From Clostridiales bacterium (lineage in GTDB: Bacteria; Bacillota; Clostridia; Tissierellales; GPF-1): DNA of 64,000 nucleotides. The stretch is taken from positions 62,001 through 126,000 of the forward strand of contig JABXKS010000043.1 in the NCBI GenBank assembly GCA_013619125.1. Reading direction: 5' to 3'. The position numbers were made by a program, and so were the translations under genes. The notes beneath the pieces are model-generated. The model saw only the letters and a list, made by a program, of their open reading frames with translations, was not told where the DNA came from and made no database searches. Of this stretch, positions 8,233-16,492 are shown one piece after another. How positions within the stretch are numbered: the stretch's first letter is position 1; the number at the start of each line of letters is the position of its first letter.

Positions 8233-10575
8233 ATGATTGTATTACGACTGGAAGGATTAAACTGTGCCGGGTGCGCGGAAAAAATACAGACCTTGGTAAG
8301 TAACATGGGTGAAGTGAAGGATGCCAAGGTGAATTTGGCGATGCAAAAAATTGAAATTGATGCGGTAGAGGATGCAAATGAGTCTGTGATTGTGAAAACA
8401 ACCAAGATCGTTCGGGAATTGGAACCTCATGTTAAGGTGTATCCCATTGATCAAAAACGACAAATTACATTGTATCTAAATGGACTTCATTGCGCCGGGT
8501 GTGCAGCGAAGATTGAAACGGCACTGCAAAAACATGAAAAGCTCTCGGAAGTCAGTTTTAGTTTTGCGACCAAGCGACTCCAGTTTGAAACTTATGTAGA
8601 GAAGGTGAAAATTCAGCGGATGATCCAAGAGGTGGTAGATCGAATCGAAAAAGGCGTTGTTGTTGAAGACTCGCCTAGCGAAAAGAAAAATTTGATTCAT
8701 TTGTTGCCGGGTGACATTACTGCGGGTGCAGATCTTGTGGTTGAAGCTGAAGATGCTTCCTGGGTGAAGTTTGCTAAGAAGCATGGAAAAACAATAATGG
8801 GTTCTGTGCTGCTTTTTGCGGTACTTGCAATTCCACTACCTGAAGTTGCACGATTGTTAGGCTATATAAGCGCCTATTTATTGATTGGCGGTGATATTGT
8901 CTTGCGAGCTGGAAAGAACCTGATGCGCGGGCAATTGTTTGACGAAAACTTTTTGATGACGCTAGCCACGGTGGGGGCGTTTGCTCTGGGTGAATATACA
9001 GAAGCCGTAGCGGTCATGTTGTTTTATAAGGTCGGGGAAGGATTCCAAGATTATGCGGTGGATCACAGCCGCAGGAGTATTCAGTCGTTATTGAATATTA
9101 AGGCGGAATATGCCAATCTGATAGTCAATGGAAGTACAAGAAAGGTAATTCCAGATGTCTTGTCCCTTGATGATTTGATACTGATTCGGGCAGGTGAGAA
9201 GGTTCCGGTTGACGGGGTCGTTGTAGACGGCCTGTCCACCATGGACACCTCCGCTTTGACGGGGGAAAGTATGCCGAGACGGGTGGAAAAAGAGGATGAG
9301 ATTCTAAGTGGATCGATTAACCTGGATGCCAGCCTGACAGTGCAGGTAACCAAAACCTTTGAGAACTCAGCGGTTGCGCGGATCCTTGATATGGTTGAGA
9401 ATGCCACAAGTAAAAAAGCGAGAACCGAGCAATTCATTACGAAATTTGCAAGGATCTATACGCCGATTGTTGTTGTCTCAGCGGTTCTTCTTGCTGTTTT
9501 ACCTCCCGTGATGGGAATGGGTGATTTTCGTGAATGGGCGTCTCGTGCTTTGATTTTCCTTGTGATTAGTTGTCCTTGCGCCCTTGTATTAAGCGTGCCT
9601 TTGGGATTTTTTGGTGGTCTTGGCGCTGCGAGCCGGAAAGGAATATTACTCAAGGGCGGCAACTATCTGGAAGCCTTAAACAAGATCGATACCTTTGTAT
9701 TCGATAAAACGGGGACGCTAACGAAAGGAAATTTTGCGGTTCAGAAGATCACAGGGGATCAGACGTTAAAATTGGCTGCTGCGTTGGAAGTGCACTCAAC
9801 CCATCCGATTGGCCAATCCATTTTGAAAGCCTATGGAGAAGAACGAATACTGGAGTCGGTTGAAGACGTCAAGGAAATTCCGGGTGAGGGTTTAGCTGGC
9901 CGATTGAACGAAAAACAATTGTTGGTTGGGAATGAGAGGCTGATGAGGCGGTATGAAATTCAGATCTCGAATTCCGAGTATATGGGGACCATTGTCCATG
10001 TCGCATTGGATGGCATTTATCAGGGTGCGATTCAAATCGCGGATGAGATCAAACCGGGTGTTGAGCATTTGGTGGAAAGATTGAAAGCGAATGGAGCAAG
10101 CGAGGTCATTATGCTGACAGGGGATCAAAGACATATCGCGGAGAAGGTGGCAGAGAGTTTGAAGATCGATCGCGTGTTCAGTGAGCTTTTGCCGCAAGAT
10201 AAAATGACGCATGTGGAAGCCTTGATTGCGGAAGGGAAAAAAGTCCTCTTTGTGGGAGACGGAATCAATGATGCTCCCGTGCTGGCTCGGGCTGATCTGG
10301 GAGTCGCCATGGGCGGATTGGGATCCGATGCCGCGATTGAAGCGGCGGATATGGTATTGATGACGGATGAACCCATGAAACTGTTGGAAGCAAAACAAAT
10401 TGCCAAAAAAACAAGAAGAATTGTACTGCAGAACATTGTGTTTGCCCTCGGGGTCAAAGGATTCTTTCTTGCCTTGGGAGCCATGGGTGTTGCGACCATG
10501 TATGAAGCGATCTTTGCCGATGTTGGTGTCGCGCTGATTGCGGTTTTAAATTCAATGAGAGTGATGAGGGCATAA
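8233..10575 (+). CDS. cadA: Cd/Zn/Pb-translocating P1B-type ATPase
   Basis: Membrane pump of 780 residues that exports soft divalent metals using ATP. Two N-terminal heavy-metal-associated domains have CAGC motifs (Cys11/Cys14 and Cys87/Cys90). The ATPase core shows the TGES loop near residue 343, the membrane CPC motif (Cys447-Cys449, SCPCALVLS) and the phosphorylated Asp in DKTGTLTKG (Asp491). A GDGINDAP hinge and the C-terminal DVGVALIAVLNSMR follow; that last segment is typical of the ZntA/CadA group rather than copper pumps. It sits behind an ArsR-type regulator in the same operon. Confidence 0.93.
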   Translation: MIVLRLEGLNCAGCAEKIQTLVSNMGEVKDAKVNLAMQKIEIDAVEDANESVIVKTTKIVRELEPHVKVYPIDQKRQITLYLNGLHCAGCAAKIETALQKHEKLSEVSFSFATKRLQFETYVEKVKIQRMIQEVVDRIEKGVVVEDSPSEKKNLIHLLPGDITAGADLVVEAEDASWVKFAKKHGKTIMGSVLLFAVLAIPLPEVARLLGYISAYLLIGGDIVLRAGKNLMRGQLFDENFLMTLATVGAFALGEYTEAVAVMLFYKVGEGFQDYAVDHSRRSIQSLLNIKAEYANLIVNGSTRKVIPDVLSLDDLILIRAGEKVPVDGVVVDGLSTMDTSALTGESMPRRVEKEDEILSGSINLDASLTVQVTKTFENSAVARILDMVENATSKKARTEQFITKFARIYTPIVVVSAVLLAVLPPVMGMGDFREWASRALIFLVISCPCALVLSVPLGFFGGLGAASRKGILLKGGNYLEALNKIDTFVFDKTGTLTKGNFAVQKITGDQTLKLAAALEVHSTHPIGQSILKAYGEERILESVEDVKEIPGEGLAGRLNEKQLLVGNERLMRRYEIQISNSEYMGTIVHVALDGIYQGAIQIADEIKPGVEHLVERLKANGASEVIMLTGDQRHIAEKVAESLKIDRVFSELLPQDKMTHVEALIAEGKKVLFVGDGINDAPVLARADLGVAMGGLGSDAAIEAADMVLMTDEPMKLLEAKQIAKKTRRIVLQNIVFALGVKGFFLALGAMGVATMYEAIFADVGVALIAVLNSMRVMRA

Positions 10576-10585
10576 GGAGACTGCA

Positions 10586-10975
10586 ATGGAAGAAATTAAA
10601 ATGAAATTATCGACGCTGAAAGAAGAATATGGGGTATGTCGTTTAAAACCCGATGCAGTCGTGCCGGATTGGGCGATGAGAGGGGCGTTTTACACGGTAT
10701 CAAAGACCTTTGAGGAGCTTTCCATCGTCTGCGAATCAAGTTTAATTCCTGACGGGATTCAGGTTGAGAGGGGATGGAGAGTCATCAAGGTGGAAGGTCC
10801 TTTGGATTTTTCTTTGGTTGGAATTTTGGCTTCACTAAGTGGAACCTTGGCTGAGCGAGGGGTGAGCATATTTGCGGTTTCGACCTTTGATACGGATTAT
10901 TTGCTGATTAAGGAAAAGGATTATAAGAACGCAGTTGAAGCATTGAGAGAAGTCGGACATACCGTTTTTGAATAG
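10586..10975 (+). CDS. ACT domain protein (ACT_7-like)
   Basis: Small protein of 129 residues. A C-terminal ACT-like fold is visible in WRVIKVEGPLDFSLVGILA followed by LAERGVSIFAVSTFDTDYLLIKEKD, as in the ACT_7/CASTOR-like family of uncharacterised bacterial proteins. ACT domains bind amino acids or related ligands; the ligand here is unknown. It lies 10 bases after the metal ATPase with AAGGAG before the ATG, so it is probably in the same operon, although a link to metal efflux is not obvious. A terminator follows. Confidence 0.8.
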   Translation: MEEIKMKLSTLKEEYGVCRLKPDAVVPDWAMRGAFYTVSKTFEELSIVCESSLIPDGIQVERGWRVIKVEGPLDFSLVGILASLSGTLAERGVSIFAVSTFDTDYLLIKEKDYKNAVEALREVGHTVFE

Positions 10976-10983
10976 GCTTGAAA

Positions 10984-11026
10984 AAAACCACCAGAGTGAA
11001 GTTTCATGCTTCAATCGGGTGGTTTT
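10984..11026. terminator. Bidirectional terminator between convergent genes
   Basis: AAACCACC...TGAAG pairs with CTTCA...GGTGGTTT (17 bp with two mismatches) with A and T runs on the two sides, between the ACT gene and the reverse-strand YczE gene. Confidence 0.8.
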
Positions 11027-11027
11027 C

Positions 11028-11678
11028 TTATGCTTGCTGTGAACGAATGAGGTGCAAAGTCTGCCCCAAGGTTTCGTGTTCTATATTGGTTGTATCGAAA
11101 TGCAAGATCTGAAAAGTAAACTGCACACAAAATCCGATGCCAAATGCCGCGATGACTGTACCGATTCCGACCATGCCTCCCAGTTTCCATCCGATGATCA
11201 CGGCCGCCAATTCAACGCTGCCGCGACAAATGCCAATGGGTAGTTTCGTAATCCGCGTTAAGGCGATCATCAAGCTGTCTCGTGGACCGGCGCCAAAGGC
11301 GGATCCAATATAGAAGTAGGAACCCAAAGCAATGGTGAAGAGCCCAAGAACCAACATCAATACGCCAATGATAAAACTACTGGCGGCAGGAATGATTCCT
11401 GATAGTAAGATCCAATCCAAGATCATGCCAATCAAAAACATATTCAGAATCGAACCAATTCCCACTTTTTCTCCAAGGATGATGACAAGAGCGCCGATGA
11501 CGACGCCAACTAAAATTGAAGCGGTGCCGATGCTGATGCCAACGGTGTTTGCCAGCCCAACATGGAATACTTCCCAAGGGGCAAAGCCGATTTGGGCTTG
11601 AATGGCAAATACGATACCAAGGGCATACAGCGTGAGTCCAAGTAATAATTTAAATAATCGTGTTGTATAAGTTGCCAT
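11028..11678 (-). CDS. YczE/YitT-like membrane protein (second copy)
   Basis: Integral membrane protein of 216 residues with about five hydrophobic segments and the conserved motifs QIGFAPWEVFHVGLA (near residue 30) and FGAGPRDSLM-ALTRITKLPIG (about 128-150) of the YczE/DUF6198 family. B. subtilis YczE is encoded next to surfactin genes and affects production of nonribosomal products, but its molecular activity is unknown. It is the downstream member of a tandem pair with the gene at 11748-12398 and is presumably co-transcribed with it. A GAGGGG site precedes the ATG. Confidence 0.82.
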   Translation of the reverse strand: MATYTTRLFKLLLGLTLYALGIVFAIQAQIGFAPWEVFHVGLANTVGISIGTASILVGVVIGALVIILGEKVGIGSILNMFLIGMILDWILLSGIIPAASSFIIGVLMLVLGLFTIALGSYFYIGSAFGAGPRDSLMIALTRITKLPIGICRGSVELAAVIIGWKLGGMVGIGTVIAAFGIGFCVQFTFQILHFDTTNIEHETLGQTLHLIRSQQA

Positions 11679-11747
11679 AGAACCCCTCTTTCTTTTGCAT
11701 ATTGTGTTCGCTTATATCTGAAAGTTCAGAGATGGAAAGAGTTGGAT

Positions 11748-12398
11748 TTATGCTTCCGATGAGAACAGTATTGTAAAGGTATCCTGTAAATTTTCATGGT
11801 GAATGGTTGTTGGATCAAATTTGAACAATCGAAAGGTAGTATGGATAAAGAAACCGATGCAAAATGCCGAGACCACGGTACCCAAACCTATCAGTCCCCC
11901 CAATCTCCAGCCGGCGAAAACGGCGACCAGTTCAACGCTGCTACGGCAGACGCCGATGGGTAGTTTGGTGATCCGGGTAACAGCGACCATTAAGCTGTCG
12001 CGTGGTCCCGCTCCGAATCCGGATCCGATATAAAAATAAGATCCTAGGGAGAAGATGGCGATTCCAATCATCAAAAGAAGGAGACCGATAAAAAGATTCT
12101 CACTGGTTGGCAGTATGTTGGCGCCTAAGATGACATTCATCATTAGGCCGATCAAAACCATATTTAAAATGGTCCCGATTCCGATTTTTTCACCCAGAAG
12201 AAGACTGAGAATGCCGATGATTAATCCGACAAAAATCGATGCAGTGCCGATTTCAATATGGAAAGTACTGGCGACCCCAGCGTGAAAGACTTCCCAAGGC
12301 GAGTATCCAACCTGTGCGGCGATTGTGATGGAAATGCCCAAGGCACAGAGAAAAAGACCGAAGAGCAATTTTGAAAACCGTTTTGAAAATGAGGTCAT
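11748..12398 (-). CDS. YczE/YitT-like membrane protein (first copy)
   Basis: Membrane protein of exactly the same length (216 residues) as its downstream neighbour and similar along its whole length: shared QxGxxPWEVFHxG, GSYFYIGSxFGAGPRDSLM and TRITKLPIGxCRxSVEL stretches. This indicates an old tandem duplication. Function unknown, as for the family. It follows the GPH sugar symporter gene by 23 bases on the same strand, so the three may form one operon. Confidence 0.82.
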   Translation of the reverse strand: MTSFSKRFSKLLFGLFLCALGISITIAAQVGYSPWEVFHAGVASTFHIEIGTASIFVGLIIGILSLLLGEKIGIGTILNMVLIGLMMNVILGANILPTSENLFIGLLLLMIGIAIFSLGSYFYIGSGFGAGPRDSLMVAVTRITKLPIGVCRSSVELVAVFAGWRLGGLIGLGTVVSAFCIGFFIHTTFRLFKFDPTTIHHENLQDTFTILFSSEA

Positions 12399-12421
12399 AA
12401 TGAGATCCTTTCCAGATAAAT

Positions 12422-13855
12422 TCAGTTTTTTGGATGAGTCGATGTTTGTCGGTTTAGTATCTTTAATTGAAGCTGGGTGACCGTATGGGCATCAAGGCTG
12501 TAGGGAATGTAGGCGCGTGCAGACAATAAGAGCGCTATGATGCTGCCTATGGATAAGAAAACACCTAGGAGTATGGCTGTACCTGGGGTCTGAACAGGCA
12601 GGGTTGAATCGAAATGAATAAAATCCAAAACAAAGCCCAAAAGCAGAATCGCTAACGATTGTGAGATCTTATAGGCGAAGGTCAAAAGACCGAAATAAAT
12701 GCCTTCGTTTCTTTCCCCGGTTTCAAACTCTTGAACATCGACGGTGTCGGCGATCATGGATAGCGGCAAGGAGAACAGTCCGCCGGTTCCAAATCCGATT
12801 ACAACAGCATATAGGAATAAGAATTGGTAGTGATTCATGACTTGGTTTCGGAATATGGTTGAGACAAAGAGAAGTGTACAGCCGAGAATTGAAATTTTCA
12901 ATCCCAAACGTACAGCGTTGGATTTTTCGATTCTGGAACCGATTTTTGCCCAAATTGGTTGGGAAAGGATGCTGATGATGAATTGCAACCCAAAAACGGT
13001 GCCAATTTGAAAGTTGTTTAATAGAAAGGTGTAGGTAAAGGTATGAAGCCCGATGGTGCTGATCATGGCAGAAGCCAAATTCGTAAAGAGATAGCCAAGA
13101 AGTACGGATCGATAATCCTTTTGAACGAGGCAAAAGCGCAATGTTTTCATAAAGTTAAGTCGATTTTCTTTCGTCGACGCGGTGTTTTTTGGCGGTACCG
13201 GCTGGATAAACCGTTTGGTGCTGATATAGGTACTGATGCCTGTGCCAATCATCACGATGGAAGTCAGAATGGATATGTTGCTATATGCCTTTGGATTGAG
13301 CTGGCCAATTGGAAATTCCGCGGTTGGAGCAAAGAAGACAAACATAAACCCTGCGGAAGCGAATGCGATGGCTACCAGAAAGAATGCTGTTTTAATCGCT
13401 TGAACCAAAGAACGGGTATTGTAATCGTTGCTGAGTTCCGCGCCAAGGGCGGAATAAGGGGTGAAGAAGATGGTAAGAAAAGTTTTTGTCAATAAGACAG
13501 CAACCAAAAGCCAGATGAATTTGGAGTCCACGCTTCTTGCGGGATCAATATTCCAGAGAATTAAATTGGTGATGGAAACAGCGATGGTTCCCAAGATGAT
13601 ATAGAGATGGCGATTGCCGAAGCGAGACCTCGTGTGGTCCGAGAGATACCCCATAATAGGATCGCTGACGGCATCCCACGCGACACTGATAAAAAAGATT
13701 AAGCCGATTAATCGGCCGGGCATCCTTAAAACAGCAGTTGCATAAAACACAAGGTAGGAGGTGAGCATCTGAGAGATGAGACCGTATCCTATATTGCCTG
13801 TGCCGTAGCCGGTGATTTCAATTAAATTGGGTTCCTTGCCACTGCGGTTTGTCAT
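12422..13855 (-). CDS. GPH-family sugar:cation symporter (MFS_2)
   Basis: Twelve-helix transporter of about 477 residues in the glycoside-pentoside-hexuronide family. The family signature DAVSDPIMGYLSDHTRSRFG (about residues 54-73) and the N-terminal YGTGNIGYGL are clear. Members import sugars or glycosides with Na+ or H+. No glycosidase or sugar kinase is nearby, so the substrate is unknown. The ATG at 13855 is preferred over an adjacent TTG at 13858 because AAGGAG is 8 bases upstream of it. Confidence 0.85.
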   Translation of the reverse strand: MTNRSGKEPNLIEITGYGTGNIGYGLISQMLTSYLVFYATAVLRMPGRLIGLIFFISVAWDAVSDPIMGYLSDHTRSRFGNRHLYIILGTIAVSITNLILWNIDPARSVDSKFIWLLVAVLLTKTFLTIFFTPYSALGAELSNDYNTRSLVQAIKTAFFLVAIAFASAGFMFVFFAPTAEFPIGQLNPKAYSNISILTSIVMIGTGISTYISTKRFIQPVPPKNTASTKENRLNFMKTLRFCLVQKDYRSVLLGYLFTNLASAMISTIGLHTFTYTFLLNNFQIGTVFGLQFIISILSQPIWAKIGSRIEKSNAVRLGLKISILGCTLLFVSTIFRNQVMNHYQFLFLYAVVIGFGTGGLFSLPLSMIADTVDVQEFETGERNEGIYFGLLTFAYKISQSLAILLLGFVLDFIHFDSTLPVQTPGTAILLGVFLSIGSIIALLLSARAYIPYSLDAHTVTQLQLKILNRQTSTHPKN

Positions 13856-14005
13856 CAATCGTTCTCCTTGAATCTGAAAGACTTTATTTCATTAAAGTCA
13901 TAGTTGGTTTCAGTGTACGGGAAACCAGGATAGAGTGCAATGAGAATCTTCTAATGAGCGAAGATTTCGAAAGTTGTGGGTATCAATGCGTTGGGAGGGG
14001 AAGTA

Positions 14006-14455
14006 ATGACACATCGAAAGAACGTCGAAATCAAAACCAAATATGAATCCCTGGAGGATTGCAGGGAAAATTGTCGTGACATCAAAAAGAGGCTCACGCT
14101 GCCCATTCCCGCATCCGGGAAGATCTATGGAGAGATCTTGGAAGATGATTCTTTTGTTCTCAGTAGCCGCAAGGCGAAGACCAGTGTAATTTACGAATTT
14201 ATTGGGAAGATCGAGGAGCGAAACGATGGGATCTATCTGGTGGGGGAGATCCGTCCTAAACGCTATCAGCGTTGGATCATGTACGGTTTCGCCTTTGCTT
14301 TTCATCTGCTGGGTATCGTTTTTGTGATGATCGGTACGCCGGGCTGGATAGCTTATGGGCTCTTTCTTTTTATTGCCGCCTGGATCTATATCCTCTATCT
14401 GCGATGGGGAGACGGTCTTTATGCGGATCTGATCAGGAAGGTGCAGGAACCATGA
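14006..14455 (+). CDS. Unidentified two-helix membrane protein
   Basis: Protein of about 149 residues that I do not recognise. Residues about 1-85 are soluble with alternating beta-type segments (KIYGEILEDDSFVLSS, VIYEFIGKIEERNDGIYLVGEI). Two adjacent hydrophobic helices follow (WIMYGFAFAFHLLGIVFVMI and WIAYGLFLFIAAWIYILYL), then a short charged tail. The ATG at 14006 has a GGGAGGGG site; an upstream GTG at 13976 does not. It ends just before the promoter of the ABC-F attenuator. Confidence 0.6.
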   Translation: MTHRKNVEIKTKYESLEDCRENCRDIKKRLTLPIPASGKIYGEILEDDSFVLSSRKAKTSVIYEFIGKIEERNDGIYLVGEIRPKRYQRWIMYGFAFAFHLLGIVFVMIGTPGWIAYGLFLFIAAWIYILYLRWGDGLYADLIRKVQEP

Positions 14456-14458
14456 TTT

Positions 14459-14487
14459 TTGACAAATTTTGTGGTTGTCGGTAAGAT
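14459..14487 (+). promoter_or_regulatory. Sigma-A promoter of the ABC-F leader
   Basis: TTGACA, 17-base spacer, TAAGAT. The predicted start near 14494 gives a leader of about 300 bases. Confidence 0.75.
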
Positions 14488-14516
14488 GAATGTAGAGAAA
14501 GTAGAAGGAGAAGTAG

Positions 14517-14543
14517 ATGAAGTTAACGTTTTTTGCTAGATAG
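14517..14543 (+). CDS. Leader peptide MKLTFFAR
   Basis: Eight-codon ORF (ATG to TAG) with AAGGAG 6 bases before its ATG, as good as any ribosome site in the window. It lies about 20 bases after the predicted transcription start and upstream of an intrinsic terminator. By analogy with leader peptides of erm, msr and vmlR genes, a drug-stalled ribosome on it could prevent the terminator from forming. Peptide translation and stalling are inferred. Confidence 0.65.
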   Translation: MKLTFFAR

Positions 14544-14709
14544 GATCCAATTGAAGACGTGGGATTTTGCACAGAATGGACAAGGGGCCTTGATCCATTT
14601 ATTTAGCATGCAAATCACATGACGATAGCAAAAGCGAACTTTCATGAAGAGGATACGCATCAAGATTGACTGAGAACACGCAGGATTTGTGTGGATTTTG
14701 ATCAATTGC

Positions 14710-14747
14710 AGCTGCAGGTTGAAAGCATTCGACTTGTGGCTTTTTTT
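14710..14747 (+). terminator. Intrinsic terminator in the ABC-F leader (attenuator)
   Basis: AGCTGCAGGTTGAA pairs with TTCGACTTGTGGCT over 14 bp (four G-T pairs) around a 4-base loop, followed by seven T. It lies between the leader peptide and the ABC-F start and has no gene directly upstream to terminate, which supports attenuation. Confidence 0.78.
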
Positions 14748-14790
14748 GTTGCCGTCAGCCCCACATGAGTTGTGCAACAAGGAGGAACAT

Positions 14791-16395
14791 ATGCGAAGTA
14801 TATTTTCATGCGATAAAATAAATAAAGAATTTGGAGACCGAGAAATATTAAAAGAAATATCTTTTCAGGTCAACGATGGAGAACGGATTGGGATCGTGGG
14901 AGACAATGGAGCGGGAAAGACGACGCTGATGAAGATTGTAACGAAAGAGCTTGTGCCTGACTCGGGAAGAGTGATTTGGCACTGGAAGGATATTCGTGTT
15001 GGATATCTGCCGCAATCAATTGAGCAGGAGGTAGAGAATTGGGATCGTTTGAGCGGCGGGGAGCGAACCAAGCGAGCATTGAACCGAATTTTGGAAACCA
15101 ATCCGCAATTGCTATTACTGGATGAACCGACAAACCACTTGGATCAAGCGGGGGTGGAATGGCTGATTCGAGAATTGAAGCGATTCAGAGGGACGGTATT
15201 GGTAATTTCCCATGATCGATATTTTCTGGATCAGGTGGTTGCTCGAATCGTGGAGATTGAAAGAAGCGTGGTTGAATCGTATCGGGGAAATTACACCCAA
15301 TACCGGAAGGAAAAAAATCGGCGAATGGAGAGTTTGAGTCATCAGTATCGAGAGCAGGAAAAAGAGAGGAGTATGATTGAAGGAGAAATTCGACGATTGA
15401 GAACTTGGTCTGCGAAGGGGCATCGAGACTCCACAAAGAAGGAAGGTTACAAAGAAAAATATCGCACGCGAGCCAAGAAAAAAGATAAGCAAGTTAAGGC
15501 GCAGATTCATCGATTGGAAAAATTGAAGACGGAAGGTATTGCAAAGCCTATCGAAGAACAGAAAATCACCTTTGAATTCGATGCAGAGGCAAGGGGTGGA
15601 AGGCGGATTGTAGAAGCAAAGGAGCTGACAAAGCGCTTTGATAAAAAGATCCTTTTCGAAAAGAGTTCTTTTACCGTTTTTTCTGGGGAGCGAATCGGAT
15701 TGATTGGTCCCAATGGGTGCGGAAAGACAACGCTGATTCGGAGCCTTTTACGGGAAGTTGCCTTGGATAATGGCGAGTTGACCCTTAGTCCATCGGCGAA
15801 GGTAGCGGTTCTTCATCAGGATGTTTTAGATTTGCCGGAGGAGAAAACGGTGTTGGAAATTTTTAATCTCCATGATCGGGAGCGGCGGGGAAGGCTTCAG
15901 ACATTACTCGCCAATATGGGTTTTTCTAAAGAGATGATGAATCAAAAAGTAGGTTGCTTAAGCTTGGGCGAGCGGACGAGGTTGAAGGTTGCGGAGATGA
16001 TTGTGAAAGAGAACAATTTGCTGATCTTGGATGAGCCCACCAATCATTTGGACTTGCATAGCCGAGAGATGTTGGAGAAAACCCTGATGAGCTATAAGGG
16101 TACTTTGATCGTGGTGTCCCATGATCGTTATTTCCTTGAGAAGATTTGCGAGAAACTATTGGTTTTTCAAGATCGTAAGATCCAAAGATTTGAAATGAAT
16201 TTTCAGGAGTATCTGGAGCGAACAGAAAGCAAAGTGGGAAAAGGCGGGGAGCACTCGGCAGAAATGCTACGGATTGAAAATCAAATCGCAGAGATTCTAT
16301 CGCGATTGTCTTTGGCTGTGCCGGAATCTGCAGAGTATGTTGACTTGGATAAAGCATTTCAAAATCTTCTTACAAAAAAACGGGATTTGATTTAA
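14791..16395 (+). CDS. ABC-F ribosomal protection protein (VmlR/Lsa/Vga-type)
   Basis: Soluble tandem ATPase of 534 residues without membrane segments. ABC1 has Walker A GDNGAGKTT (37-45), signature LSGGE (87-91) and DEPTNHLD. ABC2 has GPNGCGKTT (306-314), signature LSLGE and DEPTNHLD. ABC1 is short, as in VmlR and Vga. The interdomain linker (about 165-260) contains the TWSAKGHRDSTKKEG and YRTRAKKKDKQVKAQ blocks characteristic of resistance-type ABC-F proteins, which enter the ribosomal E site and displace lincosamides, streptogramin A or pleuromutilins. The ATG at 14791 has GGAGG 6 bases upstream. The attenuator leader strengthens the resistance assignment; drug range unknown. Confidence 0.87.
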   Translation: MRSIFSCDKINKEFGDREILKEISFQVNDGERIGIVGDNGAGKTTLMKIVTKELVPDSGRVIWHWKDIRVGYLPQSIEQEVENWDRLSGGERTKRALNRILETNPQLLLLDEPTNHLDQAGVEWLIRELKRFRGTVLVISHDRYFLDQVVARIVEIERSVVESYRGNYTQYRKEKNRRMESLSHQYREQEKERSMIEGEIRRLRTWSAKGHRDSTKKEGYKEKYRTRAKKKDKQVKAQIHRLEKLKTEGIAKPIEEQKITFEFDAEARGGRRIVEAKELTKRFDKKILFEKSSFTVFSGERIGLIGPNGCGKTTLIRSLLREVALDNGELTLSPSAKVAVLHQDVLDLPEEKTVLEIFNLHDRERRGRLQTLLANMGFSKEMMNQKVGCLSLGERTRLKVAEMIVKENNLLILDEPTNHLDLHSREMLEKTLMSYKGTLIVVSHDRYFLEKICEKLLVFQDRKIQRFEMNFQEYLERTESKVGKGGEHSAEMLRIENQIAEILSRLSLAVPESAEYVDLDKAFQNLLTKKRDLI

Positions 16396-16399
16396 GACG

Positions 16400-16428
16400 T
16401 TGCAAAGGTGCTTATGGTGGGGTATCGT
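16400..16428 (+). promoter_or_regulatory. Sigma-A promoter of the acyltransferase/DUF6320 operon
   Basis: TTGCAA, 17-base spacer, TATCGT, beginning a few bases after the ABC-F stop codon. Confidence 0.5.
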
Positions 16429-16492
16429 GTAGGTAGGAGATATTTGTAAATCCCTGCAGAGTAGTCAATAGCTTGTAAACGGAGGATCGATG

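Larger units (their letters stand above)
14456..14790 (+). promoter_or_regulatory. Attenuator-type leader region of the ABC-F gene
   Basis: A 335-base stretch without a long gene. It holds, in order, a sigma-A promoter (14459-14487), an 8-codon leader ORF with a strong ribosome site (14517-14543), about 165 bases of sequence able to form local pairings, an intrinsic terminator (14710-14747) and the GGAGG site of the ABC-F gene. CAATTGA at 14548-14554 can pair with TCAATTG at 14702-14708, which abuts the terminator stem and is one candidate for a competing fold. This layout is that of ribosome-mediated transcription attenuation known for antibiotic-resistance ABC-F genes such as vmlR. The mechanism here is inferred. 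Confidence 0.7.

Noticed and set aside
13043-13495. Forward 150-codon ORF opposite the GPH symporter
   Set aside because: Antisense to a clear transporter gene, with no ribosome site or family features.
14544-14709. SAM or other metabolite riboswitch in the ABC-F leader
   Set aside because: No conserved riboswitch core was recognised; the short ORF plus terminator explains the region better.
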